A stretch of DNA of 42,230 bases, from assembly GCF_945869175.1 (NCBI RefSeq), contig NZ_CAMBNZ010000015.1, positions 1-42,230 of the forward strand, read 5' to 3'. Positions 32,992-41,053 of the stretch are shown one piece after another. Position 1 is the first letter of the stretch. Each line of letters opens with the position of its first letter. Position numbers and translations under genes: made by a program. The notes under the pieces were generated by a model, which searched no databases, was not told where the DNA came from, and saw nothing but the letters and a program-made list of their open reading frames with translations. Source of the stretch: Limnohabitans sp. Rim8 (GTDB lineage: Bacteria > Pseudomonadota > Gammaproteobacteria > Burkholderiales > Burkholderiaceae_C).

Positions 32992-34413
32992 TCAATGCCG
33001 CGCAGCCGCGGGTGCACGGCGAGGCCGGGACTGGCCCGACAAAGGCTGAGGCCGCAAGGTGGCAACGGTCAAACTGTCGTCGCCAAAGTATTTTTGGGCG
33101 ACGGCTTGCACTTGGGCTGGGGTCACTTGACGCAAGCGAGCGATCAACTGCGAACCGTGGTCCGGCGGCAAGCCCAGCGTCCAGGCCACACCCAATTCAC
33201 GGGCTTGGTTGAAGACCGAGTCCAGCTTGTAAATTTCGCTGGCCACCCACTGGGTTTTGACACGCTGCAGCTCGGCCTCGTCCACGCCTTCGGTGGCCAC
33301 GCGCTGGACCTGGGCACGCAAGGCGGATTCAAGCGCCTCGGGGGTTTGGCCTTTGGCAGGCACGCCTTCGAGGTAAAAAAATTGCGGGCCGCGGCCCATC
33401 AGCCCGTTGTAGGCCCCCGCGCTGTCGGCCAAGCGGTTGTCACCCTGCGTCAGGGCGCGGTCGAGGCGGGCACCGCTGTAGCCGTCGAGCACGGCAGCCA
33501 GCACCGTCAAAGCCAGGGCATCTTCGTGCTCAGGTGTAGCCGCCAAGCTGGCCAGACGTGGCACTTTGAAGGCCAGCGCCACGTACGACTGCTCAGCCGC
33601 AGCTTTGAATTCAAAGCGGCGCAGACCTTGTTGTGCGGGCTCTTCCCGGGGCTTGCGCTCAGGGACAGCGCGCGTGGGGATGCTGCCGTAATACCTGTCG
33701 GCCAGCGCCTTGACTTGCAGCGGGTCGACATCGCCCGCCACCACCACGACCGCGTTGGCGGGGGTGTACCACTTGCGGTAAAAGTCGCGGGCGTCTTGGG
33801 GGGTCATGGCGTCCAGATCGCTCATCCAGCCCACGATGGGGCGGCGGTAGGGCGAGGCCGACAAGGCGGTGGCCGAAAGCATTTCGTGTAACTGGGCGCG
33901 GGGGTTGTCCTCGGTGCGCAGGCGGCGCTCTTCTTTCACCACTTCCAGTTCCTTGACAAATTCAGCATCGGGCCACTGGTTGTTGGCAAAGCGGTCCGAC
34001 TCCAGTCGCATGACCGCTTCAAGTTGGCTGGACGGGATTTGTTGGTAATAGCCGGTGTAGTCTTTGGCCGTGAAGGCGTTGTCGCGCCCACCCAAGGCCG
34101 CCACCCGCCTTGAAAATTCGCCCACCGCCAGTGTGGGGGTGCCTTTGAAGAGCATGTGCTCCAGCACATGGGCCACCCCACTGGTGCCATCGACTTCGTC
34201 CATCGAACCCACACGCAACCAAACCATGTGCACCGCCGTGGGGGCTCGGCGGTCCGGTTTCACCCACAGCGCCATGCCGTTGGCCAAGGTATAGGTGAGA
34301 ACGGGCGAAGCCTGGGTGTTTTGCGGGCTTGTTGAAGGCTGCGCCCAAGCGGTCCAGGGGGTGGCCAACAAGGCCGCTGTCCAACAAAGCGCCAAAAGAA
34401 AGTTCGGTTTCAT
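32992..34413 (-). CDS. M16 zinc metallopeptidase subunit, periplasmic
   Basis: 473-residue insulinase-type peptidase. A signal peptide (MKPNFLLALCWTAALLATPWTAWA) precedes the mature start. The inverted zinc motif HVLEH (residues 82-86) and the third ligand Glu near 162 (VVKEERRL) are present. Its C-terminal half has LDRALTQGDNRLADSAGAYNG where the Arg/Tyr motif would be, so it needs the partner encoded immediately downstream (31583-32977). The ATG at 34413 starts the signal peptide; another at 34422 would add three residues. The gene is divergent from ftsY, with 28 bases or fewer between starts. Confidence 0.9.
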   Translation of the reverse strand: MKPNFLLALCWTAALLATPWTAWAQPSTSPQNTQASPVLTYTLANGMALWVKPDRRAPTAVHMVWLRVGSMDEVDGTSGVAHVLEHMLFKGTPTLAVGEFSRRVAALGGRDNAFTAKDYTGYYQQIPSSQLEAVMRLESDRFANNQWPDAEFVKELEVVKEERRLRTEDNPRAQLHEMLSATALSASPYRRPIVGWMSDLDAMTPQDARDFYRKWYTPANAVVVVAGDVDPLQVKALADRYYGSIPTRAVPERKPREEPAQQGLRRFEFKAAAEQSYVALAFKVPRLASLAATPEHEDALALTVLAAVLDGYSGARLDRALTQGDNRLADSAGAYNGLMGRGPQFFYLEGVPAKGQTPEALESALRAQVQRVATEGVDEAELQRVKTQWVASEIYKLDSVFNQARELGVAWTLGLPPDHGSQLIARLRQVTPAQVQAVAQKYFGDDSLTVATLRPQPLSGQSRPRRAPAAARH

Positions 34414-34441
34414 AGAATGCATGATCCTTGAAATCCTCACC

Positions 34442-35506
34442 ATGTTCAGTTTCTTCAAAAAAAAATCCCCCACCACCGAGGGCACTTCTGCGGCCCAGCC
34501 AGCGCCAACGGCCTTGGCTGTGGCTTCAACGAAGCCAGCACCTGCAGTTTCAACAGCCCCTCAAGCCGCCAGCGCACCCCGTGAAACAATGCCTGCCGCA
34601 CCTGAGGCGCGCCAAGGCTGGATGGACCGCCTGAAGGCGGGCTTGCGCAAGACCGGCTCCAGCATCACCACGGTTTTCACCGGGACGCGCATCGACGACG
34701 AACTGTATGAAGAGCTGGAAACCGCTTTGCTGGTGGCCGATACCGGGGTCAAAGCCACCGAGCATTTGCTGCAAGACCTCAAACGCCGCGTCAAAGAGAG
34801 CAAGGCCACAGACCCCTCTCAGGTCAAAGCCCTGCTGGCCGATGCCATCACCGACTTGTTGCAACCCCTGCAAAAGCCCTTGGCCATTGGCGACCACCAC
34901 CCGACGGTGATCATGGTGGCAGGGGTCAACGGTGCGGGCAAAACCACCTCCATTGGCAAGCTGACCAAACACCTGGCCGACGAAGGCCTGAGCGTGCTGT
35001 TGGCCGCCGCCGACACTTTCCGCGCCGCCGCCAAAGAGCAGTTGGCCGTCTGGGCCGACCGCAACACGGTCGAAATCATCAGCCAACAAGGCGGTGACCC
35101 GGCCGCCGTGAGCTTTGATGCGGTGAGCGCTGGCCGTGCCCGGGGCCGCGATGTGGTGCTGGTGGACACGGCAGGCCGCCTGCCCACACAAACGCACCTG
35201 ATGGAAGAGCTGAAAAAAATCAAGCGCGTGGTGCAAAAGGCCGACAGCAGCGCCCCGCACGAGGTGTTGTTGGTGATCGACGGCAATACAGGCCAAAACG
35301 CCTTGGCCCAGGTCAAAGCTTTTGACGACACACTGGGCCTCACCGGTCTGATTGTGACCAAACTGGACGGCACGGCCAAGGGCGGTGTGCTGTGCGCCAT
35401 TGCACGGGAAAAGCCGATTCCGGTGTATTTCATTGGCGTGGGCGAAAAACTTGAAGATTTGGAGACCTTCAATGCCCGCGAATTTGCCCAAGCCCTGTTG
35501 AATTGA
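34442..35506 (+). CDS. ftsY: signal recognition particle receptor FtsY
   Basis: 354-residue SRP GTPase at the inner membrane that docks ribosome-nascent chain-SRP complexes onto Sec. A short N-terminal acidic/proline-rich A domain (about 55 residues, MFSFFKKK basic start) is followed by the N domain (WMDRLKAGLRKTGSSI...) and the G domain: G1 GVNGAGKTT (161-169), the DTFRAAA motif, DTAGR (G3) and TKLDGTAKGG (G4). The A domain is much shorter than the 200 residues of E. coli. A nine-adenine run at 34457-34465 lies in codons 6-8. It is divergent from the M16 genes, with the promoter presumably inside the M16 coding region or the about 28-base spacer. Confidence 0.96.
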   Translation: MFSFFKKKSPTTEGTSAAQPAPTALAVASTKPAPAVSTAPQAASAPRETMPAAPEARQGWMDRLKAGLRKTGSSITTVFTGTRIDDELYEELETALLVADTGVKATEHLLQDLKRRVKESKATDPSQVKALLADAITDLLQPLQKPLAIGDHHPTVIMVAGVNGAGKTTSIGKLTKHLADEGLSVLLAAADTFRAAAKEQLAVWADRNTVEIISQQGGDPAAVSFDAVSAGRARGRDVVLVDTAGRLPTQTHLMEELKKIKRVVQKADSSAPHEVLLVIDGNTGQNALAQVKAFDDTLGLTGLIVTKLDGTAKGGVLCAIAREKPIPVYFIGVGEKLEDLETFNAREFAQALLN

Positions 35507-35604
35507 ACGCCAGCCTGCGCCGTTTCCCAGCGCACAGACGCGCCAACCACTCTCCTTCAAAATCAGTGAAACCCCTAGACCTGTCGGCCCTCCGATGCGG
35601 GTCT

Positions 35605-35631
35605 TTAGCACTCCTCACCAGAGAGTGCTAA
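35605..35631 (+). promoter_or_regulatory. CIRCE operator (HrcA-binding inverted repeat) of rpoH
   Basis: Perfect inverted repeat of TTAGCACTC and GAGTGCTAA separated by nine bases, the exact consensus for the CIRCE element bound by the heat-shock repressor HrcA. It ends 29 bases before the rpoH ATG. The right arm overlaps an extended -10-like sequence TGC-TAATAT (35626-35634). HrcA binding would block this promoter, making rpoH inducible when GroE titrates HrcA. CIRCE-controlled rpoH has been predicted for betaproteobacteria; no hrcA is in this window. Confidence 0.9.
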
Positions 35632-35634
35632 TAT
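35626..35634 (+). promoter_or_regulatory. extended -10 promoter element of rpoH
   Basis: TGC followed by TAATAT fits an extended -10 (TGn-TATAAT) for the housekeeping sigma factor. The matching -35 is poor, as expected for this type. The transcription start would be near 35641, leaving a roughly 20-base leader before the ATG at 35661. Confidence 0.45.
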
Positions 35635-35660
35635 TGGAGTATTCTGAAAGGAGTTCTGGT

Positions 35661-36593
35661 ATGAACATTCAAACTGGTTCGCCCACCTCTGCGATCACGC
35701 TGAGCAACCCATGGGCGGTGGTGCCCTCGCTTGGCCACCTCGATGCCTACATTTCTGCGGTCAACCGCATGCCCATGCTCACCCTCGAGGAAGAGCAGGA
35801 AGCCGCCCGCCAACTCAAAGCCAATGATGACTTGGAAGCCGCTCGCAAACTCGTGCTCTCGCACCTTCGCTTGGTGGTGTCGGTTTCACGCCAATACCTG
35901 GGCTACGGCCTGCCGCAAGGCGACCTGATCCAGGAAGGCAATGTGGGCCTGATGAAGGCCGTCAAGCGTTTCGACCCCGACCAAGGCGTGCGCCTGGTCA
36001 GCTATGCCTTGCACTGGATCAAGGCCGAAATCCACGAGTACATCCTGAAAAACTGGCGCATGGTCAAAGTGGCGACCACCAAGGCCCAACGCAAACTGTT
36101 TTTCAATCTGCGCTCCATGAAGCAGGGCTTCAAGGCCGATGCGGCCGATGGCACACACCGTGACACCTTGACGCCCGAGCAAGTGGCCTCGATGGCGCAC
36201 AGCCTGAACGTCAAGCGCGAAGAAGTGTTGGAGATGGAAATGCGCATGTCCGGCGGTGACGTGCTGTTGGACCCGGCACCCTCTGACGATGGCGAAAAAG
36301 CCTTTGGCCCCATCGCTTACTTGGCCGACGTGAACCACGAGCCCACCGCAATGATCGAAGCACACCAGCGGGATGTGATGGCCAGTGACGGCTTGGCCAA
36401 CGCTCTGAACGTGTTGGACGAACGCAGCCGACGCATTGTGGAAGAGCGCTGGCTCAAGGTGAACGACAACGGCTCGGGCGGCATGACCCTGCACGATTTG
36501 GCCGATGAGTATGGCGTGAGCGCCGAACGCATCCGCCAGATCGAGGTGGCGGCCATGAAGAAAATGAAGAAGGCGTTGGTCGAGTTTGCTTGA
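35661..36593 (+). CDS. rpoH: RNA polymerase heat-shock sigma factor sigma-32
   Basis: 310-residue sigma-70 family factor of the heat-shock class, directing RNA polymerase to chaperone and protease promoters. The RpoH box QRKLFFNLR, diagnostic for sigma-32, is at residues 143-151. Region 2 includes GDLIQEGNVGLMKAVKRFDPDQGVR, and region 4 ends EYGVSAERIRQIEVAAMKKMK. AAGGAG lies seven bases before the ATG at 35661; in-frame codons before it overlap the CIRCE element and are rejected. The RpoH-specific mRNA thermosensor of E. coli is not evident because the leader is short. It is followed by its own terminator. Confidence 0.96.
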   Translation: MNIQTGSPTSAITLSNPWAVVPSLGHLDAYISAVNRMPMLTLEEEQEAARQLKANDDLEAARKLVLSHLRLVVSVSRQYLGYGLPQGDLIQEGNVGLMKAVKRFDPDQGVRLVSYALHWIKAEIHEYILKNWRMVKVATTKAQRKLFFNLRSMKQGFKADAADGTHRDTLTPEQVASMAHSLNVKREEVLEMEMRMSGGDVLLDPAPSDDGEKAFGPIAYLADVNHEPTAMIEAHQRDVMASDGLANALNVLDERSRRIVEERWLKVNDNGSGGMTLHDLADEYGVSAERIRQIEVAAMKKMKKALVEFA

Positions 36594-36623
36594 ATACAGC
36601 CAAGTGTTTGACCTCTGGTTCTG

Positions 36624-36650
36624 ATACCCGGCTTGGTCCGGGTGTTTTTT
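36624..36650 (+). terminator. rho-independent terminator of rpoH
   Basis: Stem ACCCGG / CCGGGT (36626-36631, 36638-36643) with a 6-base loop and a GTTTTTT tract, 33 bases after the rpoH stop. Confidence 0.85.
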
Positions 36651-36697
36651 CGTCCACAGTGCGCTAAAGTCAGGTCTGTTTTTTGAAAGACACCACC

Positions 36698-37702
36698 ATG
36701 GCTGCCCGCACATCCCCAGGTTTTTCTCGCCGCCGTTTGGCCCAAGCCCTTGGCGCTGCTTTGGCTGTGGGACTGACGCCCTCTTGGGGCGTCTCATCGG
36801 CCGCTCAATGGCCCACACAAACTGTGCGCTTGGTGGTGGGTTTTCCGGCAGGCTCCAGCCCCGACCTGACGGCCCGCGCCCTGGCCGAGCCATTGTCTAA
36901 AGCCTTGGGCCAAAACGTGATCGTCGAGAACAAAGTCGGCGCGGGCGGCAACATCGCGGCAGACTTCGTGGCCAAATCCACCGACGGCCACACCCTGGGT
37001 CTGATGATCAACGGCAACATGACCATTGCCCGGATTTTGAACCCGAAGGTGCCTTATGACCCCCTCAAAGACCTTGCACCCATCAGCTTGATCGGCAAAG
37101 CACCACTGGTGCTCACCGTACCCGCCAATGCCCCCGGCCAAACCGCAGCTGAGTGGCTGAGCTTGGCCCAAACAGCGGGCGACCAACTGAGCTATGCCTC
37201 GCCCGGTGTAGGCACCGTGGCGCATTTGGGCATGGAACTGCTCAAGACCAAAGCGGGCATTGCGCCCGTGCATGTGCCTTACCCCGGGAACCCGCAAATC
37301 ATCACCGCCATGCTGGGTGGTCAGGTGCAACTGGCTTTGCTGCCACCGGCCCTGTCGGCCGCACAGGTGCGCGGCGGCAAGCTGCGGGCCATCGGTGCGT
37401 CCAGCACAGGCCGCAGCCCTGTAGCCCCTGAGGTGCCCAGTCTGTCAGAGATCGGCGTGAAAGATTACCAACTCGAAATCTGGAACGCGGTGGCTGCCCC
37501 TGTGACGATGCCAGCATCCGTGGCCAGTCGCTTGTCTGCGGTGGTGAGCGAGATCGTGCGATCGCCGGAGATGCGCGCGCGTTTATTCCAGCAAGGCTGG
37601 CAGGTTGTGGGCTCTTCGCCCGAGGGCTTGCGCAATCGGGTCTTGTCCGACACCCAAGCGCTGGGCGACATCATCCGCAGCCAGAAAATCGAACAAAACT
37701 GA
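36698..37702 (+). CDS. Bug/TctC-family periplasmic solute-binding protein, orphan
   Basis: 334-residue solute-binding protein of the Bug family. The mature part opens AQWPTQTVRLVVGFPAGSSPDLTARALAEPLSK, and VENKVGAGGN and YASPGVGT mark the ligand pocket. The signal peptide has SRRRLAQALGAALAVGL, with a twin-arginine pair that could direct it to Tat; the rest looks Sec-compatible. The ATG at 36698 is used; a TTG at 36683 is in frame but unlikely. No permease gene is adjacent: it stands alone between rpoH and the cytochrome oxidase assembly genes. The ligand is unknown. Confidence 0.9.
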   Translation: MAARTSPGFSRRRLAQALGAALAVGLTPSWGVSSAAQWPTQTVRLVVGFPAGSSPDLTARALAEPLSKALGQNVIVENKVGAGGNIAADFVAKSTDGHTLGLMINGNMTIARILNPKVPYDPLKDLAPISLIGKAPLVLTVPANAPGQTAAEWLSLAQTAGDQLSYASPGVGTVAHLGMELLKTKAGIAPVHVPYPGNPQIITAMLGGQVQLALLPPALSAAQVRGGKLRAIGASSTGRSPVAPEVPSLSEIGVKDYQLEIWNAVAAPVTMPASVASRLSAVVSEIVRSPEMRARLFQQGWQVVGSSPEGLRNRVLSDTQALGDIIRSQKIEQN

Positions 37703-37743
37703 GGCTTTGACGCGGTGTGGGTACATCTTGGCCATGCCAGGAT

Positions 37744-38352
37744 TTATTTCCCACTCAACAAAATTTTCACATCCGCCGCCAAAGCTTCCGCGCCGCTGGC
37801 ATGGCGGTTGTACAAGCGGATTCGGCCTTGCGGGTCGAAAGTGAAGCTGCCCGCCGAGTGGTCCATGGTGTAGCTGGTGGGCGTTTTGCCCTCTACCTTT
37901 TTGTAGTAAATCTTGAAGTCTTTGGTCACTTTGGGCAGTTGCTCCGCTGTGGGTCGCAAGGCCACAAAATCCGGACCGAAATTGGCCATATAGGCTTTGA
38001 GCAATTCGGGCGTGTCACGCTCGGGGTCGACGGTGATGAAGACGCTCTGGAGTTTGGCCCCGTCGGCACCCAAGAGCTGTTGAGCCTGGGCCATTTCCTG
38101 CAAAGCCGTGGGGCACACATCGGGGCACTGGGTGAAACCAAAAAACACCACCACCGCCTTGCCCGCAAAATCCTTGAGCGTGCGCACTTGCCCGTTTTGG
38201 TCGCTCAGTTCCCAGCCTTGGGCATAGTCGGCTCCGGTGATGTCCACGCCGCGAAATGAAGGCTTGTCCTCGCCGCAGCCGCTCAAGCCCCACACCACGC
38301 TGGCCAAACCCAAGACCAGGGCGGCTCTTGTCAATAGTCTGCGTTGCAACAT
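37744..38352 (-). CDS. SCO1/SenC copper chaperone for cytochrome c oxidase
   Basis: 202-residue lipoprotein that delivers copper to, or reduces, the CuA site of cytochrome c oxidase. A lipobox LSGC (Cys26) follows the signal helix, so it is anchored to the membrane facing the periplasm. The copper ligands are CPDVC (Cys76, Cys80) and His165 in MDHSAGSFTFDP. The fold is thioredoxin-like with FFGFTQCPDVCPT. The ATG at 38352 (MLQRRLLTRA) is used; 15 codons upstream are in frame without support. It is the last gene of the ctaA-ctaB-sco series. Confidence 0.94.
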   Translation of the reverse strand: MLQRRLLTRAALVLGLASVVWGLSGCGEDKPSFRGVDITGADYAQGWELSDQNGQVRTLKDFAGKAVVVFFGFTQCPDVCPTALQEMAQAQQLLGADGAKLQSVFITVDPERDTPELLKAYMANFGPDFVALRPTAEQLPKVTKDFKIYYKKVEGKTPTSYTMDHSAGSFTFDPQGRIRLYNRHASGAEALAADVKILLSGK

Positions 38353-38362
38353 GCCTGGGGCC

Positions 38363-39259
38363 TCAGAAAATGTAGTGGTCCAGCAGCAAAGCGGCAAACA
38401 AGGCGCTCAGGTGGATCAAGGAAAAACGGAAGGTCTTGCGGGCCAACTCGTCAGAGTAAGCGCGGTAAAGCGCCACCGCATAGCCGATGAAGCCGATGCT
38501 CAGCAGCACCGCCACCACCAGGTAAAGCCACGAACTCATGCCATAGACAAACGGCATCAAACAAGACGCCATCAGCACGATGGTGTAAAGCAAGATCTGC
38601 AGACGGGTGAATTCGTTGCCGTGCGTCACAGGCAACATGGGCAGGCCCGACTTGCGGTAATCCTCCACCCGGTACAAGGCCAGCGCCCAAAAGTGCGGTG
38701 GGGTCCACAAGAAGATGATCAAGAACAAGATCAGCGCCTCGGGGCCGACTTGTCCTGTCATGGCCGCCCAGCCCAACACCGGCGGCATGGCGCCACTGGC
38801 GCCGCCAATCACGATGTTTTGAGGCGTGAGCGGCTTCAAAATCACGGTGTAGACGATGGCATAACCCACAAAGGTGGCAAAGGTGAGCCACATCGTGAGG
38901 GGATTGACAAACACATAAAGCACGAACGATCCCAAGGCACACAAGGCAGCAGAAAACACCAAGGCCTGGCGGTCGCTCAGCTCGCCTTTGGCGGTGGGTC
39001 GCCAAGCGGTGCGTTTCATTTTGGAATCGATGGTTTTTTCAACCAAGCAGTTGAAGGCCGCCGCTGCACCAGACACCAGCCAGATACCGATGCATGACCA
39101 CAAACCCAGCTTCAACTCGGCCAGACTCGGCACGCCGGGCACGGCCAGCACCATGCCGATCAGCGCACAAAAAACAATCAACTGCACCACACGCGGCTTG
39201 GTCAATGCGTAATATTGACGCCAAGTGGAGTGAGGCATCGGGGCTGTGACGGCAGTCAT
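38363..39259 (-). CDS. ctaB: heme O synthase (protoheme IX farnesyltransferase)
   Basis: 298-residue inner-membrane prenyltransferase of the UbiA superfamily that adds a farnesyl group to heme B to give heme O. Eight to nine helices are predicted. The first aspartate-rich motif is [19 protein letters not shown], with Glu at the usual first Asp. The start is [27 protein letters not shown]. The ATG at 39259 overlaps the ctaA stop by four bases. CtaA would convert the product to heme A. CtaB and SCO1 act in the same maturation route. Confidence 0.96.
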   Translation of the reverse strand: MTAVTAPMPHSTWRQYYALTKPRVVQLIVFCALIGMVLAVPGVPSLAELKLGLWSCIGIWLVSGAAAAFNCLVEKTIDSKMKRTAWRPTAKGELSDRQALVFSAALCALGSFVLYVFVNPLTMWLTFATFVGYAIVYTVILKPLTPQNIVIGGASGAMPPVLGWAAMTGQVGPEALILFLIIFLWTPPHFWALALYRVEDYRKSGLPMLPVTHGNEFTRLQILLYTIVLMASCLMPFVYGMSSWLYLVVAVLLSIGFIGYAVALYRAYSDELARKTFRFSLIHLSALFAALLLDHYIF

Positions 39260-40386
39260 GTGAGAGACTTTTTCAAAAGGGAGGGTGAACGTGAATTATC
39301 GGCGCGACCCATGCTCAAGGCCCAGGTCAAGGTGAGGACCATGGCAGCAGCTCCGCCCGTGTGCATCACGGCGGCCAACAAGGGCCAGCCCAGCACCACA
39401 TTGCTCAAACCCGTGATGAATTGAAGGGCGGACAAACCCAACAACCATTGACCAACAACCACCCAGCCCGGTTGTTGACGCAAGCGCCAGCCCAACCAGA
39501 CCAAGACACCCAGCACCAGCCAAGCGGCCGATCGGTGCACAAAGTGGATGGATGAGAGTGCTGTAAAAGGCAGTAACTGGCCCTCAGGCGTATAACCCAG
39601 CTCGCGCCAGACGCTGAAGCCTTGCCAGTTCATCTCGGGTACCCATTGGCCATGGCAAGTCGGAAAATCCGGGCAGGCCAGCACAGCGTAGTTGGTGCTG
39701 ACCCAACCGCCCAAAGCGATTTGGAACCACAACAAGGCAAAGCCCGCCCACAAACCGAGTCGCAATGCCAAAGGCAAAGGCCGTGTGCCCGCCCCGTCGT
39801 AACGCACGGCCTGCGCCATCAACAAAGCCAGCAAGCCAATGCCAAACATCAGATGCAAGGTCACGATGGCCGGGAACAACTTCATGGTGACCGTGAGCGC
39901 CCCGAACGCACCTTGCATACACACCCAAACCAGCGTCAACGTGGGCAGCCAAGGTCTGACCTCTCGGCTTTGGCGGCGCAACCACCAAGTCATGGCGGCA
40001 AGCGTCAGGATCAAGACACCCACTCCGGTGGCCAGATAGCGGTGCACCATCTCGATCCAGGCCTTGCCGTGCGTGACCGGTCCGGTAGGCATGGCGGTCT
40101 GGGCTGCGGTGATTTCGACTTTGGCCCCAATGGGCGTGGCACTGCCGTAGCAGCCCGGCCAATCCGGGCAGCCCAAGCCAGAATCGGTCAAACGGGTGAA
40201 AGCACCGAACAACACCAAGTCAAAGGTCAGGAACAAGGTGATCAGGGTCAAGGCCTTCAAACGGCTGGCAGGTGTGGCCTTGCGTTGGCGCCAAAACCAC
40301 CAGGCCAGCGGCAAAGCCGCTACGGCCAAGCCCACCGCCATCAATTGGAAAACAGGTGCCAAGTTGTAAAGGTCCACTTCGGTCAT
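39256..40386 (-). CDS. ctaA: heme A synthase (COX15/CtaA)
   Basis: 376-residue membrane monooxygenase that oxidises heme O to heme A for cytochrome c oxidase. The eight-helix two-fold pattern is visible. Conserved histidines are in [14 protein letters not shown] and [13 protein letters not shown], and the extracytoplasmic loop contains the paired cysteines of [13 protein letters not shown] and [13 protein letters not shown], typical for this family. The ATG at 40386 is canonical. It begins three bases after the upstream gene's stop and is coupled to ctaB. Confidence 0.95.
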   Translation of the reverse strand: MTEVDLYNLAPVFQLMAVGLAVAALPLAWWFWRQRKATPASRLKALTLITLFLTFDLVLFGAFTRLTDSGLGCPDWPGCYGSATPIGAKVEITAAQTAMPTGPVTHGKAWIEMVHRYLATGVGVLILTLAAMTWWLRRQSREVRPWLPTLTLVWVCMQGAFGALTVTMKLFPAIVTLHLMFGIGLLALLMAQAVRYDGAGTRPLPLALRLGLWAGFALLWFQIALGGWVSTNYAVLACPDFPTCHGQWVPEMNWQGFSVWRELGYTPEGQLLPFTALSSIHFVHRSAAWLVLGVLVWLGWRLRQQPGWVVVGQWLLGLSALQFITGLSNVVLGWPLLAAVMHTGGAAAMVLTLTWALSMGRADNSRSPSLLKKSLT

Positions 40387-40389
40387 GCT

Positions 40390-41040
40390 TCAGCGCCCCG
40401 CCCGGTCCCAAGACGACGAGGCCCTGAGCAAACGCTCCAGATCGCGCTTGGCTTTGGAAGCACCGGGCACATCCATGTGGGCGGGAAAGCGCATCATGAA
40501 GTTCCCCATGGGATCGATCACATACAAATGGTCTTGGAGTTGCTGGTCTTTCGCAGGACTTATCCAGCTTTGCACGGCCTTCGCATCCATGCGCAAAACT
40601 TGCGCCGTGTCGAGTAAGGGTATCAAGGCTTCGGGCACTGGCGCGTTGTCGGTGATCAACCAGACACGGTCAACTCGGTCTTTTTCACGACCCAGAATTT
40701 CTCGCAACTGGCGCTGAAAGTAAAGGTTTTGCTGGCAACGCTCGGCGCAGGCCCCCGAGCTCACACTCACCAACAACCACTGGCCTTTCAGGCCGACCAA
40801 AGGCACCGTTTCGCCCTGCAGATTTGTGGCACTGACCCCTGGCAAGTCTTTTTGCGGCTGGATGAGTTCACCGTAATTGCGACGTCCTTCAGGCCGCACG
40901 ACGTAATAGGTGAAATATGAGGCAATGACGGGGGAGGCGCAGACCAGCATCAGGGCAATCATTTTCCAGCGCCCCGCGCGTGTGCGTTGCGCATCGGCCT
41001 GGACCACATCGCCTGGACGGGGCATCTCGTGCACCGTCAT
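40390..41040 (-). CDS. membrane-anchored Sco/thioredoxin-like protein of the cytochrome oxidase cluster
   Basis: 216-residue protein with an N-terminal helix (MIALMLVCASPVIASYFTYYVV, about residues 27-48) and a periplasmic thioredoxin-like domain. The motif SSGACAERC (Cys98, Cys102) has Sco spacing (CxxxC). QDHLYVIDPMGNF (His171) resembles the Sco distal histidine region, but the His is three residues closer to the DP motif. It sits between SURF1 and ctaA, so a role in oxidase copper or thiol handling is likely. The ATG at 41103 would add 21 residues and overlap SURF1 by 50 bases; I prefer 41040. Confidence 0.72.
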   Translation of the reverse strand: MTVHEMPRPGDVVQADAQRTRAGRWKMIALMLVCASPVIASYFTYYVVRPEGRRNYGELIQPQKDLPGVSATNLQGETVPLVGLKGQWLLVSVSSGACAERCQQNLYFQRQLREILGREKDRVDRVWLITDNAPVPEALIPLLDTAQVLRMDAKAVQSWISPAKDQQLQDHLYVIDPMGNFMMRFPAHMDVPGASKAKRDLERLLRASSSWDRAGR

Positions 41041-41053
41041 GGCCAGTGGGCTG

